A stretch of 28,259 nt of DNA. It comes from JBBQVO01 sp038211505. GTDB taxonomy: Bacteria > Chloroflexota > Dehalococcoidia > DSTF01 > JACRBR01. The notes beneath the pieces were generated by a model, which had not been told where the DNA came from, ran no database searches, and saw only the letters and a program-made list of their open reading frames with translations. The DNA lies in contig JBBQVO010000021.1 of the NCBI GenBank assembly GCA_038211505.1, forward strand, positions 1 through 28,259, given 5' to 3'. Of the stretch, positions 8,068 through 16,759 are shown piece after piece. Within the stretch, counting starts at the first letter, position 1, and every line of letters begins with the position of its first letter. Position numbers and translations under genes: made by a program.

Positions 8068-9557
8068 TGGCCGTCGCGAGCGACGCCGCGCGTAGCGCGC
8101 CGCGCGTAGCGACGAGAGACTGGACGCGCATCCTGTCGTCGCGATGGATGATCGTCGTCATCCTCGCGTTCAGCTTTGCGGCCTATGCGCCAACGCTGCG
8201 CGACTGGTTCACCGGGGACGACTTCTGGTTCTTGCGCGCGTCGCAGACCCATGGCACGGCCGGCTACATCAAGTACAGCTTCGACTTCCGCAACGCCGGC
8301 ACGTCGCTCGACTTCGATCGCTACCGGCCGCTCTACCCGATCGCCTGGCGCCTGCAGTACGCGATCTTCGGCCAGCACGCCTTTGGCTATCACGCCGTCG
8401 TCGTCGCGCTGCACCTGCTCAACGTCTGGCTGGTCTGGCTGATCGCCCGCCGCCTGTTCACTGAGGGCTGGCAGTCGAATCTCGCGGCGCTGATCTTCGG
8501 CCTGCACCCGGCGTACTTCGCGTCCGTCGCCTGGCTCTCCGGCGCCAACCGCGCGTTCGAGGCGACGCCGTACTTTCTCGCGATGCTGCTCTGGATCGAC
8601 TTCACGTCGCGGCAGTCGACGCGCGAGCGCGCGTGGCCCGCGTACGTTGGCGCCCTGCTCAGCTTCTGCGTAGCGGTGCTGTTTCATTCCTCGGCGCTGA
8701 CGCTGGCGCTCGTGCTGCCCGTGTATACGTTCGTCGCCGCGCCGCTGCGGCCGCGCGTCTTCGACCTCCGGCGATCCTGGCTGCCGTTCGCACCGATCGG
8801 CGGCGCCTGCGTGATCTTCGCCGCGATCCATCTCTGGGTGCAGGGGCACTCGGCCGCCGAGCAGGGATACACGTGGGGATGGCACCAGTACTCCAACTAC
8901 GGCGCCTACCTCGGCCTCAGCCTCCAGCCACTACCGCCCGACGCCTACAGCGGCGCCGTGCGCCGCATCCTCGATCTCGGCGCCGCCGCGAGTTCGCTGG
9001 TGATGCTGGCGGCGACGTTCGCAATCTTCGCCGCGCGGCCGCCGCTGCGCATCGCGATCTTCGCCGCCGCCTGGTTCTACGCGTCGCTGCTGCTTGACTC
9101 GACGTACACGCTCGGCGCCTTCGATCGCACCATGTACGTCAGCGGCGGCCCGCTGGCGATCGCTCTCGTCGCAGTCGTCATCTGGCTCGGCGGCATGATC
9201 CCCGAGAACACCCGGCGGCAGGCCGCGCGCGCAGCGCCGTTCGTCGTCGCCGTCGTCGCGGTGCTGCTCGTCGTCGCGACCTGCGGGCGAACGCGCGGCA
9301 CAAGCCACGCTTCGAGCGGCAACGAACGGCTGGCGATCGCCGCGCAGCGCGACATCGCCTCGATGCCGCCGGGATCGACGCTGTACGTCACGAACGCGCC
9401 GCGCGGCACCCTGCTCTTCAGCGAAGATTCGCGCTTGCAGTCGATGCTGCAGCTGTACTTTGGCGACATCCACGTGCACGCGATCACGGCGGCGCAGGTC
9501 GCGGCGCTCGAACCCGCGCTTGCCCCTGGCGACCGCATCTACCGGTACAACCCGTGA
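8067..9557 (+). CDS. Polytopic membrane glycosyltransferase (GT-C fold, GT39-like)
   Basis: 496 residues. A first helix (about 28-45) is followed by TGDDFWFL, with Asp51-Asp52 in the catalytic-loop position of GT-C enzymes. Next comes FDRYRPLYPIAWRLQYAIFGQHAFGYHAVVVALHLLNVWLVWLIARRL, written here only as a pattern (YRPL, lqyaiFG, gyH, LH-LLN), which is a widespread signature of bacterial GT39-related membrane proteins. Around ten hydrophobic helices follow, ending in a soluble C-terminal tail with PPGSTLYVTNAPRGTLLF. It probably transfers a lipid-linked sugar on the outer membrane-leaflet side. Start and stop are coupled to both neighbours: TGATG upstream and GTGA downstream. Donor and acceptor unknown. 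Confidence 0.78.
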   Translation: MAVASDAARSAPRVATRDWTRILSSRWMIVVILAFSFAAYAPTLRDWFTGDDFWFLRASQTHGTAGYIKYSFDFRNAGTSLDFDRYRPLYPIAWRLQYAIFGQHAFGYHAVVVALHLLNVWLVWLIARRLFTEGWQSNLAALIFGLHPAYFASVAWLSGANRAFEATPYFLAMLLWIDFTSRQSTRERAWPAYVGALLSFCVAVLFHSSALTLALVLPVYTFVAAPLRPRVFDLRRSWLPFAPIGGACVIFAAIHLWVQGHSAAEQGYTWGWHQYSNYGAYLGLSLQPLPPDAYSGAVRRILDLGAAASSLVMLAATFAIFAARPPLRIAIFAAAWFYASLLLDSTYTLGAFDRTMYVSGGPLAIALVAVVIWLGGMIPENTRRQAARAAPFVVAVVAVLLVVATCGRTRGTSHASSGNERLAIAAQRDIASMPPGSTLYVTNAPRGTLLFSEDSRLQSMLQLYFGDIHVHAITAAQVAALEPALAPGDRIYRYNP

Positions 9558-10486
9558 GCGCGCTGCGATTCGGCATCGTCGTAGTCCACTGGCGCGGACT
9601 CGATGATTTGCTTGAATGCCTGGCGTCGCTGCGCCAGATCGACACGCCGAACGTCGAGATCGTCATCGCATTGAACACGCGCGACGACTTCGACGAAGAC
9701 GCCGTGCGCGCGGCATGCCCCGGCGCCATCATCGCCGAGTCGGCGGAGAATCTCGGCTACGCCGGCGGCTGCAACACCGGCTGGCGCGCGCTGCGCGATC
9801 GCGGACTGGATGCGATCCTCTTCCTCAACAACGACGTCGTCGTATCACCCGACATCATCACCCGCATATCAGCGATCTTCGCCGACGCATCGGTGGGCGT
9901 CGCCGGCACCGCCGTCACCTACTACGACGATCCGACGCGCATTTGGTTCGGCGGCGGCATCATCAACCGCACGTTCGGCTACACGCGTCACGCTAACTTT
10001 GGCGCCGTCGGCTCTGTCGGCGCTGTCGACGCGGCGGCGACGGGCGGCGGCGTCGACTTCATCAACGGCTGCGCGATCGCCGTGCGCACCGACGTGCTCG
10101 ATCGCCTCGGTGGCTGGGATGAGGCTTACTTCCATTTCTTCGATGAAGTGGATCTCTGCGAGCGGGCGCGCGCCGCCGGATACACGAGCTGGCTCGACGC
10201 GACGCCAGCCGTACGCCATAAGGTGTCCGCGAGCACGGGCGTGCGCGGCTCGAATCAGTTCAACCGCGGCCAGGCCTACTACTTCTGCCGCAATCGCGTG
10301 CGATTCGTGCGACGGAACTATCGAGGGTGGCGTCGGGTGACGGCGCTCTTCGCGCAGCCGGCGCTCGTCGCCTACGAGTGCGCCCAAGCGCTGTCGGCGC
10401 GGCGCACATCCGAGGCGCGCGGCCGCATCGAGGGCCTGATCGACGGCCTCCGAAACCGATCCGGCAAACGCGGTGATTCGGCATGA
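9554..10486 (+). CDS. GT2 family glycosyltransferase (rhamnosyltransferase-like)
   Basis: 310 residues starting at GTG 9554, which overlaps the previous TGA (GTGA). FGIVVVHWRGLDDLLECLASL opens a GT-A fold; NLGYAGGCNTGWR (67-78) and ILFLNNDVVVSPD give the metal-binding N-N-D (92-94); GGWDEAYFHFFDEVDLCERARAAG with a later His (VRHKVSAS) is the acceptor/catalytic block of GT2 enzymes related to rhamnosyltransferases (WbbL/RfbF type). It is cytoplasmic and would extend a lipid-linked or nucleotide-sugar-derived glycan. A rhamnose donor would agree with the rmlD gene later in the window, but donor specificity cannot be read from sequence. Confidence 0.88.
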   Translation: MSALRFGIVVVHWRGLDDLLECLASLRQIDTPNVEIVIALNTRDDFDEDAVRAACPGAIIAESAENLGYAGGCNTGWRALRDRGLDAILFLNNDVVVSPDIITRISAIFADASVGVAGTAVTYYDDPTRIWFGGGIINRTFGYTRHANFGAVGSVGAVDAAATGGGVDFINGCAIAVRTDVLDRLGGWDEAYFHFFDEVDLCERARAAGYTSWLDATPAVRHKVSASTGVRGSNQFNRGQAYYFCRNRVRFVRRNYRGWRRVTALFAQPALVAYECAQALSARRTSEARGRIEGLIDGLRNRSGKRGDSA

Positions 10487-11574
10487 AGATCGTCATGATC
10501 GTGCCCTACCCGATCTTCCCGGCCGACGAGGGCGGGCGTGTGCGCGCTCGCAATCTGCTGAAGCAGCTGGCCGTCGACCACGACGTCGTGCTGCTGACGC
10601 CCCGATCGCCCGCGAACGCCACCAACGATCTACCGATCACGATCCGCGAGATCACGCCGCCCGGTGCGCGCCATCAGATCCTGTCGCCGTCGTTTCTGCG
10701 TCACGCCGCCGCCATCGCGCGCGACGAACGGCCCGACGTCGTGATCGCCGAGTATCCGTGGCCGGCGCTGCATGCGTGGTGGCTGTCGCGCGCGGCCGGG
10801 GCGCGCTTCGTGCTTGATGCGCCGAACGTCGAAGCCGATCGCTTTCGCAGCACGGCATCGCGTGCGTGGCCGTTCGTCGCCGCGTACGAGCGCCTGGCGA
10901 CGCGTCTGGCATCACGCGTCTTCACCGTCTCGAACGACGATCGCGCGCGCTTCATCCGCCGTGGCGTGCCCGCATCGAAGATCGAGGTAGTGCCAAACGG
11001 CGTCGATCCTGACGTGATGCATCCCGATGACGCCGCGCGCGCAGCGACACGGCGCGCGCTCGGCATCGATGATCAGACGCGCCTTCTGCTCTTCTTCGGG
11101 CAGCTCAACTACGCGCCGAACCGCGACGCGATCGCGACGATCGCGCGCGAGATCGCGCCGCGCCTCGATCGTCTCGCCGGCGGCTACGAGATCGTGATCG
11201 CCGGCAAGGGCGATATCGAGGCGTTTCGTCGCGACTTCGCACACCCGCGCCTGCGCTTCACGGGCGTTGTGGCGGCGATCGCGCCGTACATCAACACCGC
11301 CGACGCGGTGATCGCGCCGATCGGCAGCGGCGGGGGCACGCGCCTGAAGGTGCTGGAGAGCGTCGCCTGCGGGACTCCCGTAGTATCAACGCCCATCGGC
11401 GCCGAAGGCATCGATCGCGACGCCTGCGCCGATCTTCTTGTCATTGCCGACGGCTGGGACAGCTTCGCTGAGGCGGCGCTCGATCGCGAGCGGGTGAAAC
11501 GCGGTAACGTTCCAGCGCGCTTTCTCGATATGTATAGTTGGACTGCGATCGTCCGCCGGGTCACCTGGCCGTAG
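10483..11574 (+). CDS. GT4 family glycosyltransferase
   Basis: 363 residues, ATG 10483 overlapping the preceding TGA (ATGA). The N-terminal GT-B half has MKIVMIVPYPIFPADEGGR with a glycine pair for the nucleotide donor, and NVEADRFRS. The C-terminal half has VVPNGVDPDVM, LLFFGQLNYAPN, GGGTRLKVLESVACGTPVVST (the E-x7-E-like donor site region) and IGAEGI. It is a retaining transferase acting in the cytoplasm on an activated sugar. It closes the overlapping run FkbM / GT39-like / GT2 / GT4, so these four are probably co-translated. A 66-base gap separates it from the next pair. Confidence 0.88.
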   Translation: MKIVMIVPYPIFPADEGGRVRARNLLKQLAVDHDVVLLTPRSPANATNDLPITIREITPPGARHQILSPSFLRHAAAIARDERPDVVIAEYPWPALHAWWLSRAAGARFVLDAPNVEADRFRSTASRAWPFVAAYERLATRLASRVFTVSNDDRARFIRRGVPASKIEVVPNGVDPDVMHPDDAARAATRRALGIDDQTRLLLFFGQLNYAPNRDAIATIAREIAPRLDRLAGGYEIVIAGKGDIEAFRRDFAHPRLRFTGVVAAIAPYINTADAVIAPIGSGGGTRLKVLESVACGTPVVSTPIGAEGIDRDACADLLVIADGWDSFAEAALDRERVKRGNVPARFLDMYSWTAIVRRVTWP

Positions 11575-11640
11575 GCGGGCGTCTAAGGTCGTGGCCTGCG
11601 GCACTCAACTCTTGCAGCTCTCTCTGGAACATGAGGCATC

Positions 11641-12972
11641 TTGGCATCGAAGGCCGGCAAACCCGCAAAGCGCGTCCTGATCCTCTGCCGCGCCGTCTTC
11701 GGCCCGCGCATGTCGAGCCCCGGCATCCGCTCACGCCACATGGCGGAAGTGCTCGCCGAAGATCTTCCTGAGGCGACGGTGACGCTCGCCGTGCCGCAGG
11801 GCAGCAACATCCCCAACCCGGAACTGCTGCCGTACAAGATTGAATTCTTCACGCTCGGCAAGCTGCTGGGGCTGATCTGGGCCAACGACGTGATCATCGC
11901 CAACGACTATCCGCCGCTGGCGATGGCCGTGTTTCCGTGGAAGACATTCGTCCTCGACTACTACACCATCTACTACCTGGAGTGGATGGAGAACACGCGC
12001 GATGAGATGAGCAGCAGCCCCCGCAAGCGTTCGGCGTGGATGGCCGGCGCGCGACGCCGCATCGGCGCCGAGCTCCTGTACTCTGACATGCTGACATGCG
12101 CCAACGACCGCCAGAAGGACTACTACATCGGCGCCATGATCGGCCTCGGCATGATCGATCCCGCGGCCTACGATCGCGATCCCGGCATGCATCACCTCAT
12201 CGAGCCGATCCCGCATGGCATCCGCCCCGATCCGATCGAGCAGCCCCGCGAGCCGGTGCTCAAGGGCGTCTACGCCGGCATCAAGACGACGGACAAGCTG
12301 ATCATCTGGAACGGCGGCATCTTGCAGTGGTACGACCCGCTGACGCTGCTCCGCGCGCTGGCGAAAGTACGTGAGCATCGCGACGATGTGAAGCTGGCGT
12401 TCGTCGGCGGCGCCTATCCGGGCCTCGGCTCGATGGGTCTCGGCAAGCGCTTCCAGGAGACGATCGAGCTGGCGAAGGAGCTCGGCCTCTACAACCGCAG
12501 CGTCTTCTTCGACCTGACGTGGGTGCCCTACGACAAGATCAAGGACTACATGGTCGAGGCCGATCTCGCCGTTTGCACCTACTTCAACAACCTCGAGACG
12601 CACTTCTCGTTCCGCACACGCTTCGTCGACGTCTTCTGGGCCGAGCTGCCGCTGATCTGCACCGAGGGCGACGTGCTCGCCGACATGGTGCGCGAGCGCG
12701 AGCTCGGCATCGTCGTACCGGAGGAAGATGTCGATGCGGTGGCAGCGGCGATCGAGAAGCTGCTCGGCGATCGCGAGTTCTACGACGCCACGCGGCTGCG
12801 CGTGCGCGAGAACAACAAGGCGATGACCTGGAACGTGCAATTTCAGCCGCTCGTCGACTTCTGCCGCAACCCGCGATCAAGCGCGCTGCCGAAATGGAAG
12901 CGCAGCATCATGCTCGCCGGCGCCTGGTCGCAGTGGACGGTCGCCCGCGCGATCGGGATGTTCGTACGATGA
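11641..12972 (+). CDS. GT4-like glycosyltransferase, first of a tandem paralogous pair
   Basis: 443 residues from a TTG start at 11641. No in-frame ATG or GTG covers the conserved N terminus, and GAGG at 11633-11636 lies 4 bases upstream. Recognisable blocks are VLILCRAVFGPRMSSPGIR, CANDRQKDYY, IIWNGGILQWYDPLTLLRAL, VCTYFNNLETHFSFRTRF and FWAELPLICTEGDVLADMV. The WNG-x-x-x-WYD block corresponds to the Rossmann strand and loop of the donor domain in GT-B enzymes. The NLE...SFR...AELP block stands where classical GT4 enzymes have E-G-F-G...E-A. It is therefore a divergent GT4-like family. The ATGA overlap couples it to the paralog downstream. Sugar unknown. Confidence 0.8.
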   Translation: MASKAGKPAKRVLILCRAVFGPRMSSPGIRSRHMAEVLAEDLPEATVTLAVPQGSNIPNPELLPYKIEFFTLGKLLGLIWANDVIIANDYPPLAMAVFPWKTFVLDYYTIYYLEWMENTRDEMSSSPRKRSAWMAGARRRIGAELLYSDMLTCANDRQKDYYIGAMIGLGMIDPAAYDRDPGMHHLIEPIPHGIRPDPIEQPREPVLKGVYAGIKTTDKLIIWNGGILQWYDPLTLLRALAKVREHRDDVKLAFVGGAYPGLGSMGLGKRFQETIELAKELGLYNRSVFFDLTWVPYDKIKDYMVEADLAVCTYFNNLETHFSFRTRFVDVFWAELPLICTEGDVLADMVRERELGIVVPEEDVDAVAAAIEKLLGDREFYDATRLRVRENNKAMTWNVQFQPLVDFCRNPRSSALPKWKRSIMLAGAWSQWTVARAIGMFVR

Positions 12973-14345
12973 CCGAACCGAAGAAGATCATGGTGCTCTG
13001 CAACGCCGTCGTAGGCAGCAAGATGGCCAGCCCCGGCATCCGCAACTTCAACATGGCGCGCATCCTGCAGCAGGAGCTGCCGGATGCCCAGGTGACGCTG
13101 GCGCTGCCGCCGAAGCTCCCGTCGGATCTCGATCCCAACTCCGTCGACTTCAACGTCGCCTGGCCGTCGCAGCGCGAGCTGCTGCCGCTGCTCGCCAGCC
13201 AGGACATCATCGTCACGCCAAAATTCCCGATCAAGCTGCTGCCGTTCGCGCTCGATAAGAAGATCGTGCTCGACCTCTACACGCCCTTCTTCACCGAGTG
13301 GATGGAGATGTCGAAGGGCGATCCGAGCCAGCGCCACCGCCGCGCCTGGCTCGAGCCGAAGCGCAAGAATCTGATCGCCCAGATGGCCGTTTCGGATCTG
13401 ATCCTCTGCGCCAACGAGCGGCAGCGCGACCTGATCCTCGGCATCATGGGCACGACGGGGCTGATTAGCCCGCGCGCCTACGACGCCGACCCGACGCTCG
13501 AACGGATGATCAAGCTGGCGCCGCTCGGCATCCGCGATCACGAGCCGGTGCGCCGCAAGAACATCCTCAAAGGCGTGCACCCCGGCGTGAAGGAGACGGA
13601 CACCGTCTTGCTCTGGAACGGCACGATCGTCGAGTGGTACGACCTGGATCTGCTGGTGCGCGCCGTACACAAGCTGAGCCTCGAACGCGACGACATCAAG
13701 CTGTTTTTCATGGGCACGGAGCATCCGGATAGCTTCGGCGCAAAGCCGCTACAGGGCATGGGCGGCGGGGCGACCAAGGCGGCGATGGAGCTGGCGCGCA
13801 CGCTCGGCATCCTCGATACGCACGTCTTCTTCAACTTCGGCTGGGCCAGCAACGACGAGACGGAGCAGTACCTGCTCGAAGCCGATATGGGCGTCTGCAC
13901 GTACTTCGAGAATCTCGAGACGCGGTACTCGTTCCGCGTCCGCTATCTCGATCAGTTCTGGGCCGAACTGCCATTCGTCTGCACGCGCAACGACGTCGTC
14001 TCGGAGATGGTCGACGATCTGACGCTCGGCGTCGCGGTGCCGCAGGGCGACCTGACGGCGCTGACGGACGCCATCCGCAAGCTGGCGACGGATCGCGCAT
14101 TCAACGATCTCTGCCGCGCCAACCTGCGCGAGCTGCGGAAGCTGTACACGTGGGAGCGCACGCTGGCGCCGCTCGTCGAGTTCTGCCGTCACCCGGAGAC
14201 GCGGCTGATGCGCCGGCGCGAGCGCGCGATCGGCATCGCCGTCAAATCGACCGACTGGATGTACTCGCAGACGTACTACAACGTGCGCTACGCGATCCAG
14301 GCGAAGGCGAAAGAGATCATGCGCAAGCGCCGCGGCGACCTGTAG
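12969..14345 (+). CDS. GT4-like glycosyltransferase, second of the tandem paralogous pair
   Basis: 458 residues from ATG 12969, which overlaps the previous TGA. The reading frame is open further upstream, but those codons run antisense to nothing functional and overlap the first paralog, so the coupled ATG is the true start. It shares with its neighbour the blocks AVVGSKMASPGIRNFNMA, LPDAQVTLALP, CANERQRDL, LLWNGTIVEWYDLDLLVRA, VCTYFENLETRYSFR, FWAELPFVCTRNDVVSEMV and PLVEFCRHPE, so the two arose by duplication. It has a longer basic C terminus with a possible amphipathic segment (YYNVRYAIQAKAKEIMRKRR) that could touch the membrane. It would add a different or successive sugar. Function inferred from GT-B features. 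Confidence 0.8.
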   Translation: MTEPKKIMVLCNAVVGSKMASPGIRNFNMARILQQELPDAQVTLALPPKLPSDLDPNSVDFNVAWPSQRELLPLLASQDIIVTPKFPIKLLPFALDKKIVLDLYTPFFTEWMEMSKGDPSQRHRRAWLEPKRKNLIAQMAVSDLILCANERQRDLILGIMGTTGLISPRAYDADPTLERMIKLAPLGIRDHEPVRRKNILKGVHPGVKETDTVLLWNGTIVEWYDLDLLVRAVHKLSLERDDIKLFFMGTEHPDSFGAKPLQGMGGGATKAAMELARTLGILDTHVFFNFGWASNDETEQYLLEADMGVCTYFENLETRYSFRVRYLDQFWAELPFVCTRNDVVSEMVDDLTLGVAVPQGDLTALTDAIRKLATDRAFNDLCRANLRELRKLYTWERTLAPLVEFCRHPETRLMRRRERAIGIAVKSTDWMYSQTYYNVRYAIQAKAKEIMRKRRGDL

Positions 14346-14394
14346 CCATGCCGCCGTCGGATCGACGGATCGCCAGCGCCCTGGGCGGCGGCGC

Positions 14395-15711
14395 ATGACG
14401 AACGCCATCCTCCTCCTCTGGATCACCGCCAGCGCGATCGCCTTCTTCGTCCTTCAAGTCGCGCGGCCACGTCTTCGCCCGCGAGGCGCTATCGCGATCA
14501 TCGTCGTCGCCGGCAGCGTCGCCTACCTCGTGCCGCTGCTGGTCTTTCGCAATCCGACGGGATTGTTCTCGATCGATATCTACAACTATCGCCTCGTCGC
14601 GAGCGCCGTCCTCGATCGGCGCGACGTGTACGAGATCAACAAGGGACTTCTCTCGCCGCACCCGTACCTGCCACTGCAGATGTACGCGTTCGCCGCCGCC
14701 CTGCGCATCGCCGATGCGACCCCGTTCACGTTCTTCACCCTCGTCCGCCTGCCGCAAGCGATCGCGCATCTCGGAACGGCCGTCGTCATCTATCAGGCCG
14801 TGCGTCGCAGGGGCGATGGTGAGCGCGCGTTCACCTTCGCCTTGTCATACGCGCTCTGCCCGCTGCCGCTCGTGATCAGCGCGTACCACGGCCAGTTCGA
14901 CGCTGTTTCGGTGTTCCTCGCCGTCGCCGCGTGGTACGTCTTCGCGTTTCACGAGCAGACTCCTCGGGCAATGGCATGCTGCGGAGTGCTCGTCGGCCTC
15001 GGCATCCTCGACAAGAGCTGGCCGGCGCTCCTGCTGCCGGTGCTGCTCTACCACGGTCGCGGTCTGACACCCCGCGCGGCGCTCCTCGGCGGCGCTGTGC
15101 TCGTGCCCGCGGCGGGAGTGCTGGCGTACCTCGCGGCATTCGGCGGCTCCTTCCACCTGCTTCGCGTAGCGGCGACGGGGTACAGCGGCCCGGAGAACAA
15201 GGAAGGGCAGACATACGTGCTCAGCCGGATCGCGTCGCGCATCGGCGACGCATCGCGGCTCTTGAATTGGGACAACAACCACGGCACGATCATCCTCGCC
15301 GCCGTCCTCGTCGTGACGGCGCTGATCGTGATACCACGGCGATCACCGCTTCCGGCCATCGTCGCGTTGCTCGTCGCGTTCCTCGCTTCTACGACGGTGG
15401 CCGGCATCTATCACCTGCTCTGGATCCTGCCGTTCGCGCTGCTCGCTGGCCAGCGCCTCCCGGCGCTGGCGCTCGTTGCCGTCGCCACGGCCGGGTACCT
15501 GGTGGTCGCGTTCGAAAACTGCGGCATCCGCTGCGCGCAGGGTGGCGTCCTGAGCGACTTCATCGCCAACCATGCGCACTGGTTGGGCGTTGCGGAATGG
15601 GGCCTCCTCGCCGGCTGGCTCGTCTGGCTGCTGTTCGACGCGCTCGGCCGGGAGTTCGTGCCGCCGGCTACCCTGCGGCCGCCCGGGAAGTCCGCTGCTG
15701 CCTCCGCTTGA
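14395..15711 (+). CDS. GT87-like membrane glycosyltransferase
   Basis: 438 residues with about ten membrane helices. IDIYNYRLVASAVLDRRDVYE carries the acidic residues of the first GT-C loop; PHPYLPLQMY, SAYHGQFDAVSVFLAVAAW and GILDKSWPALLLPVLLY are blocks shared with the minus-strand protein at 23428-24897. This is the GT87 / DUF2029-like and Alg6/PIG-M-like style of polyprenol-phosphate-mannose-dependent transferases. It should act on the extracytoplasmic face. ATG 14395 lies 49 bases after the GT pair with only a weak GGCGG upstream. The end falls before a 241-base gap containing a candidate promoter, so this gene probably closes the 7216-15711 transcription unit. Confidence 0.75.
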   Translation: MTNAILLLWITASAIAFFVLQVARPRLRPRGAIAIIVVAGSVAYLVPLLVFRNPTGLFSIDIYNYRLVASAVLDRRDVYEINKGLLSPHPYLPLQMYAFAAALRIADATPFTFFTLVRLPQAIAHLGTAVVIYQAVRRRGDGERAFTFALSYALCPLPLVISAYHGQFDAVSVFLAVAAWYVFAFHEQTPRAMACCGVLVGLGILDKSWPALLLPVLLYHGRGLTPRAALLGGAVLVPAAGVLAYLAAFGGSFHLLRVAATGYSGPENKEGQTYVLSRIASRIGDASRLLNWDNNHGTIILAAVLVVTALIVIPRRSPLPAIVALLVAFLASTTVAGIYHLLWILPFALLAGQRLPALALVAVATAGYLVVAFENCGIRCAQGGVLSDFIANHAHWLGVAEWGLLAGWLVWLLFDALGREFVPPATLRPPGKSAAASA

Positions 15712-15847
15712 GCCCTCAGGTGGCTGGCGACGGCCGCTTTGAGCTCCCAGCAGGTTGGCGGCACCGAGCTTGACGGAAGCCGTCAAGACGCGGCCGTAGC
15801 CTCGCGTCCAAAGTGGTATCGATTTGCAATAAGCGTCAAGCTCACTG

Positions 15848-15856
15848 TGTTATTAT
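15848..15856 (+). promoter_or_regulatory. Candidate extended -10 promoter for the ABC export operon
   Basis: TGTTATTAT is TG-n-TATTAT, lying in an unusually AT-rich patch (15818-15857) of the gap 15712-15952. It predicts a start near 15863 and a leader of about 90 bases before GTG 15953. A TTGCAA at 15824-15829 is 21 bases away, too far for a standard -35. No gene is seen in the gap. Confidence 0.4.
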
Positions 15857-15952
15857 CTACGGCGCTCGAAGCTGAATCCGGGTCGTCGAAGATCCGTTTC
15901 GTCGCGACAGCGACATACCCCGCCACGCACGGCCGAGAGAGAGATCACGCAC

Positions 15953-16759
15953 GTGGCAGCCTCCACAGCGATGCGCGGCAGCTTCGCCGCTCGAACCCGT
16001 TCCACATCTTCATTCTGGGATCTGCTGCTCGCGATCACGGTGCGCGATCTGCGCGTCAAGTACCACGGGACGTTCCTCAGCTACTTCTGGTGGATCGCCA
16101 AGCCGCTGACGCTCGGCCTCGTGCTCTACTTCGCCCTCGGTCGCGTCCTCAAGATCGATGTCCCACATCACGCCATCTTCCTGCTCTCGGCGCTGTTCCC
16201 GTGGTTCTGGTTCCAGGGCGCGGTGCACGCATCGGCCGGCGCCTTCATCGCCAACGGCGGGCTGCTGAAGAAGGTGCAATTCCCGAAGCTCATCCTGCCG
16301 CTCTCGATCGTCCTCGGCTCGACGTTCGAGTTCGTGGCGACGCTGCCGGTGCTGATCGTGCTCGTCATCGCCAACGGCATCGACCCGAGCTGGACGTGGA
16401 TCCCCGGCATCATCATGCTGCTGGCGCTGCAGTTTCTGCTGATCGCCGGCGTCGGCACCTTCGTCGCCGCGCTCAACGTGTTCTTTCGCGACGTCGCGCC
16501 GGGCCTCGATTCGATCCTGACGCTTCTGTTCTACGTTTCCCCCGTCATCTACCCGCTCGACAAAGTGCCGCCGAAGTTCAAAGCCGTGCTGATACTCAAT
16601 CCGCTCGGGCCGCTGCTCGAAGCGTGGCGCGGGCTGTTCATGAACGGCGAGTTGCCGGGCCTCGACATCTGGCCCGCCGTGCTCTTCACGGCCGTCGCCC
16701 TCGCCGCCGGATGGACGCTACTGCACGCCGTGGAGAAGAACATCGTCGATGCACTCTAA
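15953..16759 (+). CDS. wzm: ABC-2 type polysaccharide export permease (Wzm-like)
   Basis: 268 residues with six predicted helices. SFWDLLLAITVRDLRVKYHGTFLSYFWWIAKPL is the standard opening of ABC-2 polysaccharide/teichoic-acid permeases (R-D-x-K-x-x-Y-x-x-S-x-L-G-x-x-W), followed by LFPWFWFQGAVHASAGAF, a VQFPKLILP coupling segment, FFRDVAPGLD and the YVSPVIYPLDKVP block near the end. It forms the membrane channel that exports an undecaprenyl-linked glycan made in the cytoplasm. GTG 15953 follows a GAGAGAGAG tract; ATG 15971 is an in-frame alternative. It is the first gene of the six-gene operon and overlaps the ATPase start by 11 bases. Confidence 0.9.
   Translation: MAASTAMRGSFAARTRSTSSFWDLLLAITVRDLRVKYHGTFLSYFWWIAKPLTLGLVLYFALGRVLKIDVPHHAIFLLSALFPWFWFQGAVHASAGAFIANGGLLKKVQFPKLILPLSIVLGSTFEFVATLPVLIVLVIANGIDPSWTWIPGIIMLLALQFLLIAGVGTFVAALNVFFRDVAPGLDSILTLLFYVSPVIYPLDKVPPKFKAVLILNPLGPLLEAWRGLFMNGELPGLDIWPAVLFTAVALAAGWTLLHAVEKNIVDAL

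Noticed and set aside
11533..11538. TATAGT as a -10 for the tandem GT4-like pair
   Set aside because: Inside the preceding coding sequence, no matching -35 and no extended TG; too weak to list.
11731..12840. Minus-strand open frame (369 codons) opposite the first GT4-like gene
   Set aside because: The plus frame is conserved with its tandem paralog; the minus frame has no recognisable domain.
12519..12968. Upstream extension of the second GT4-like protein
   Set aside because: It would overlap the first paralog by 450 bases in a low-complexity Arg-rich frame; ATG 12969 aligns with the paralog's N terminus and is stop-coupled.
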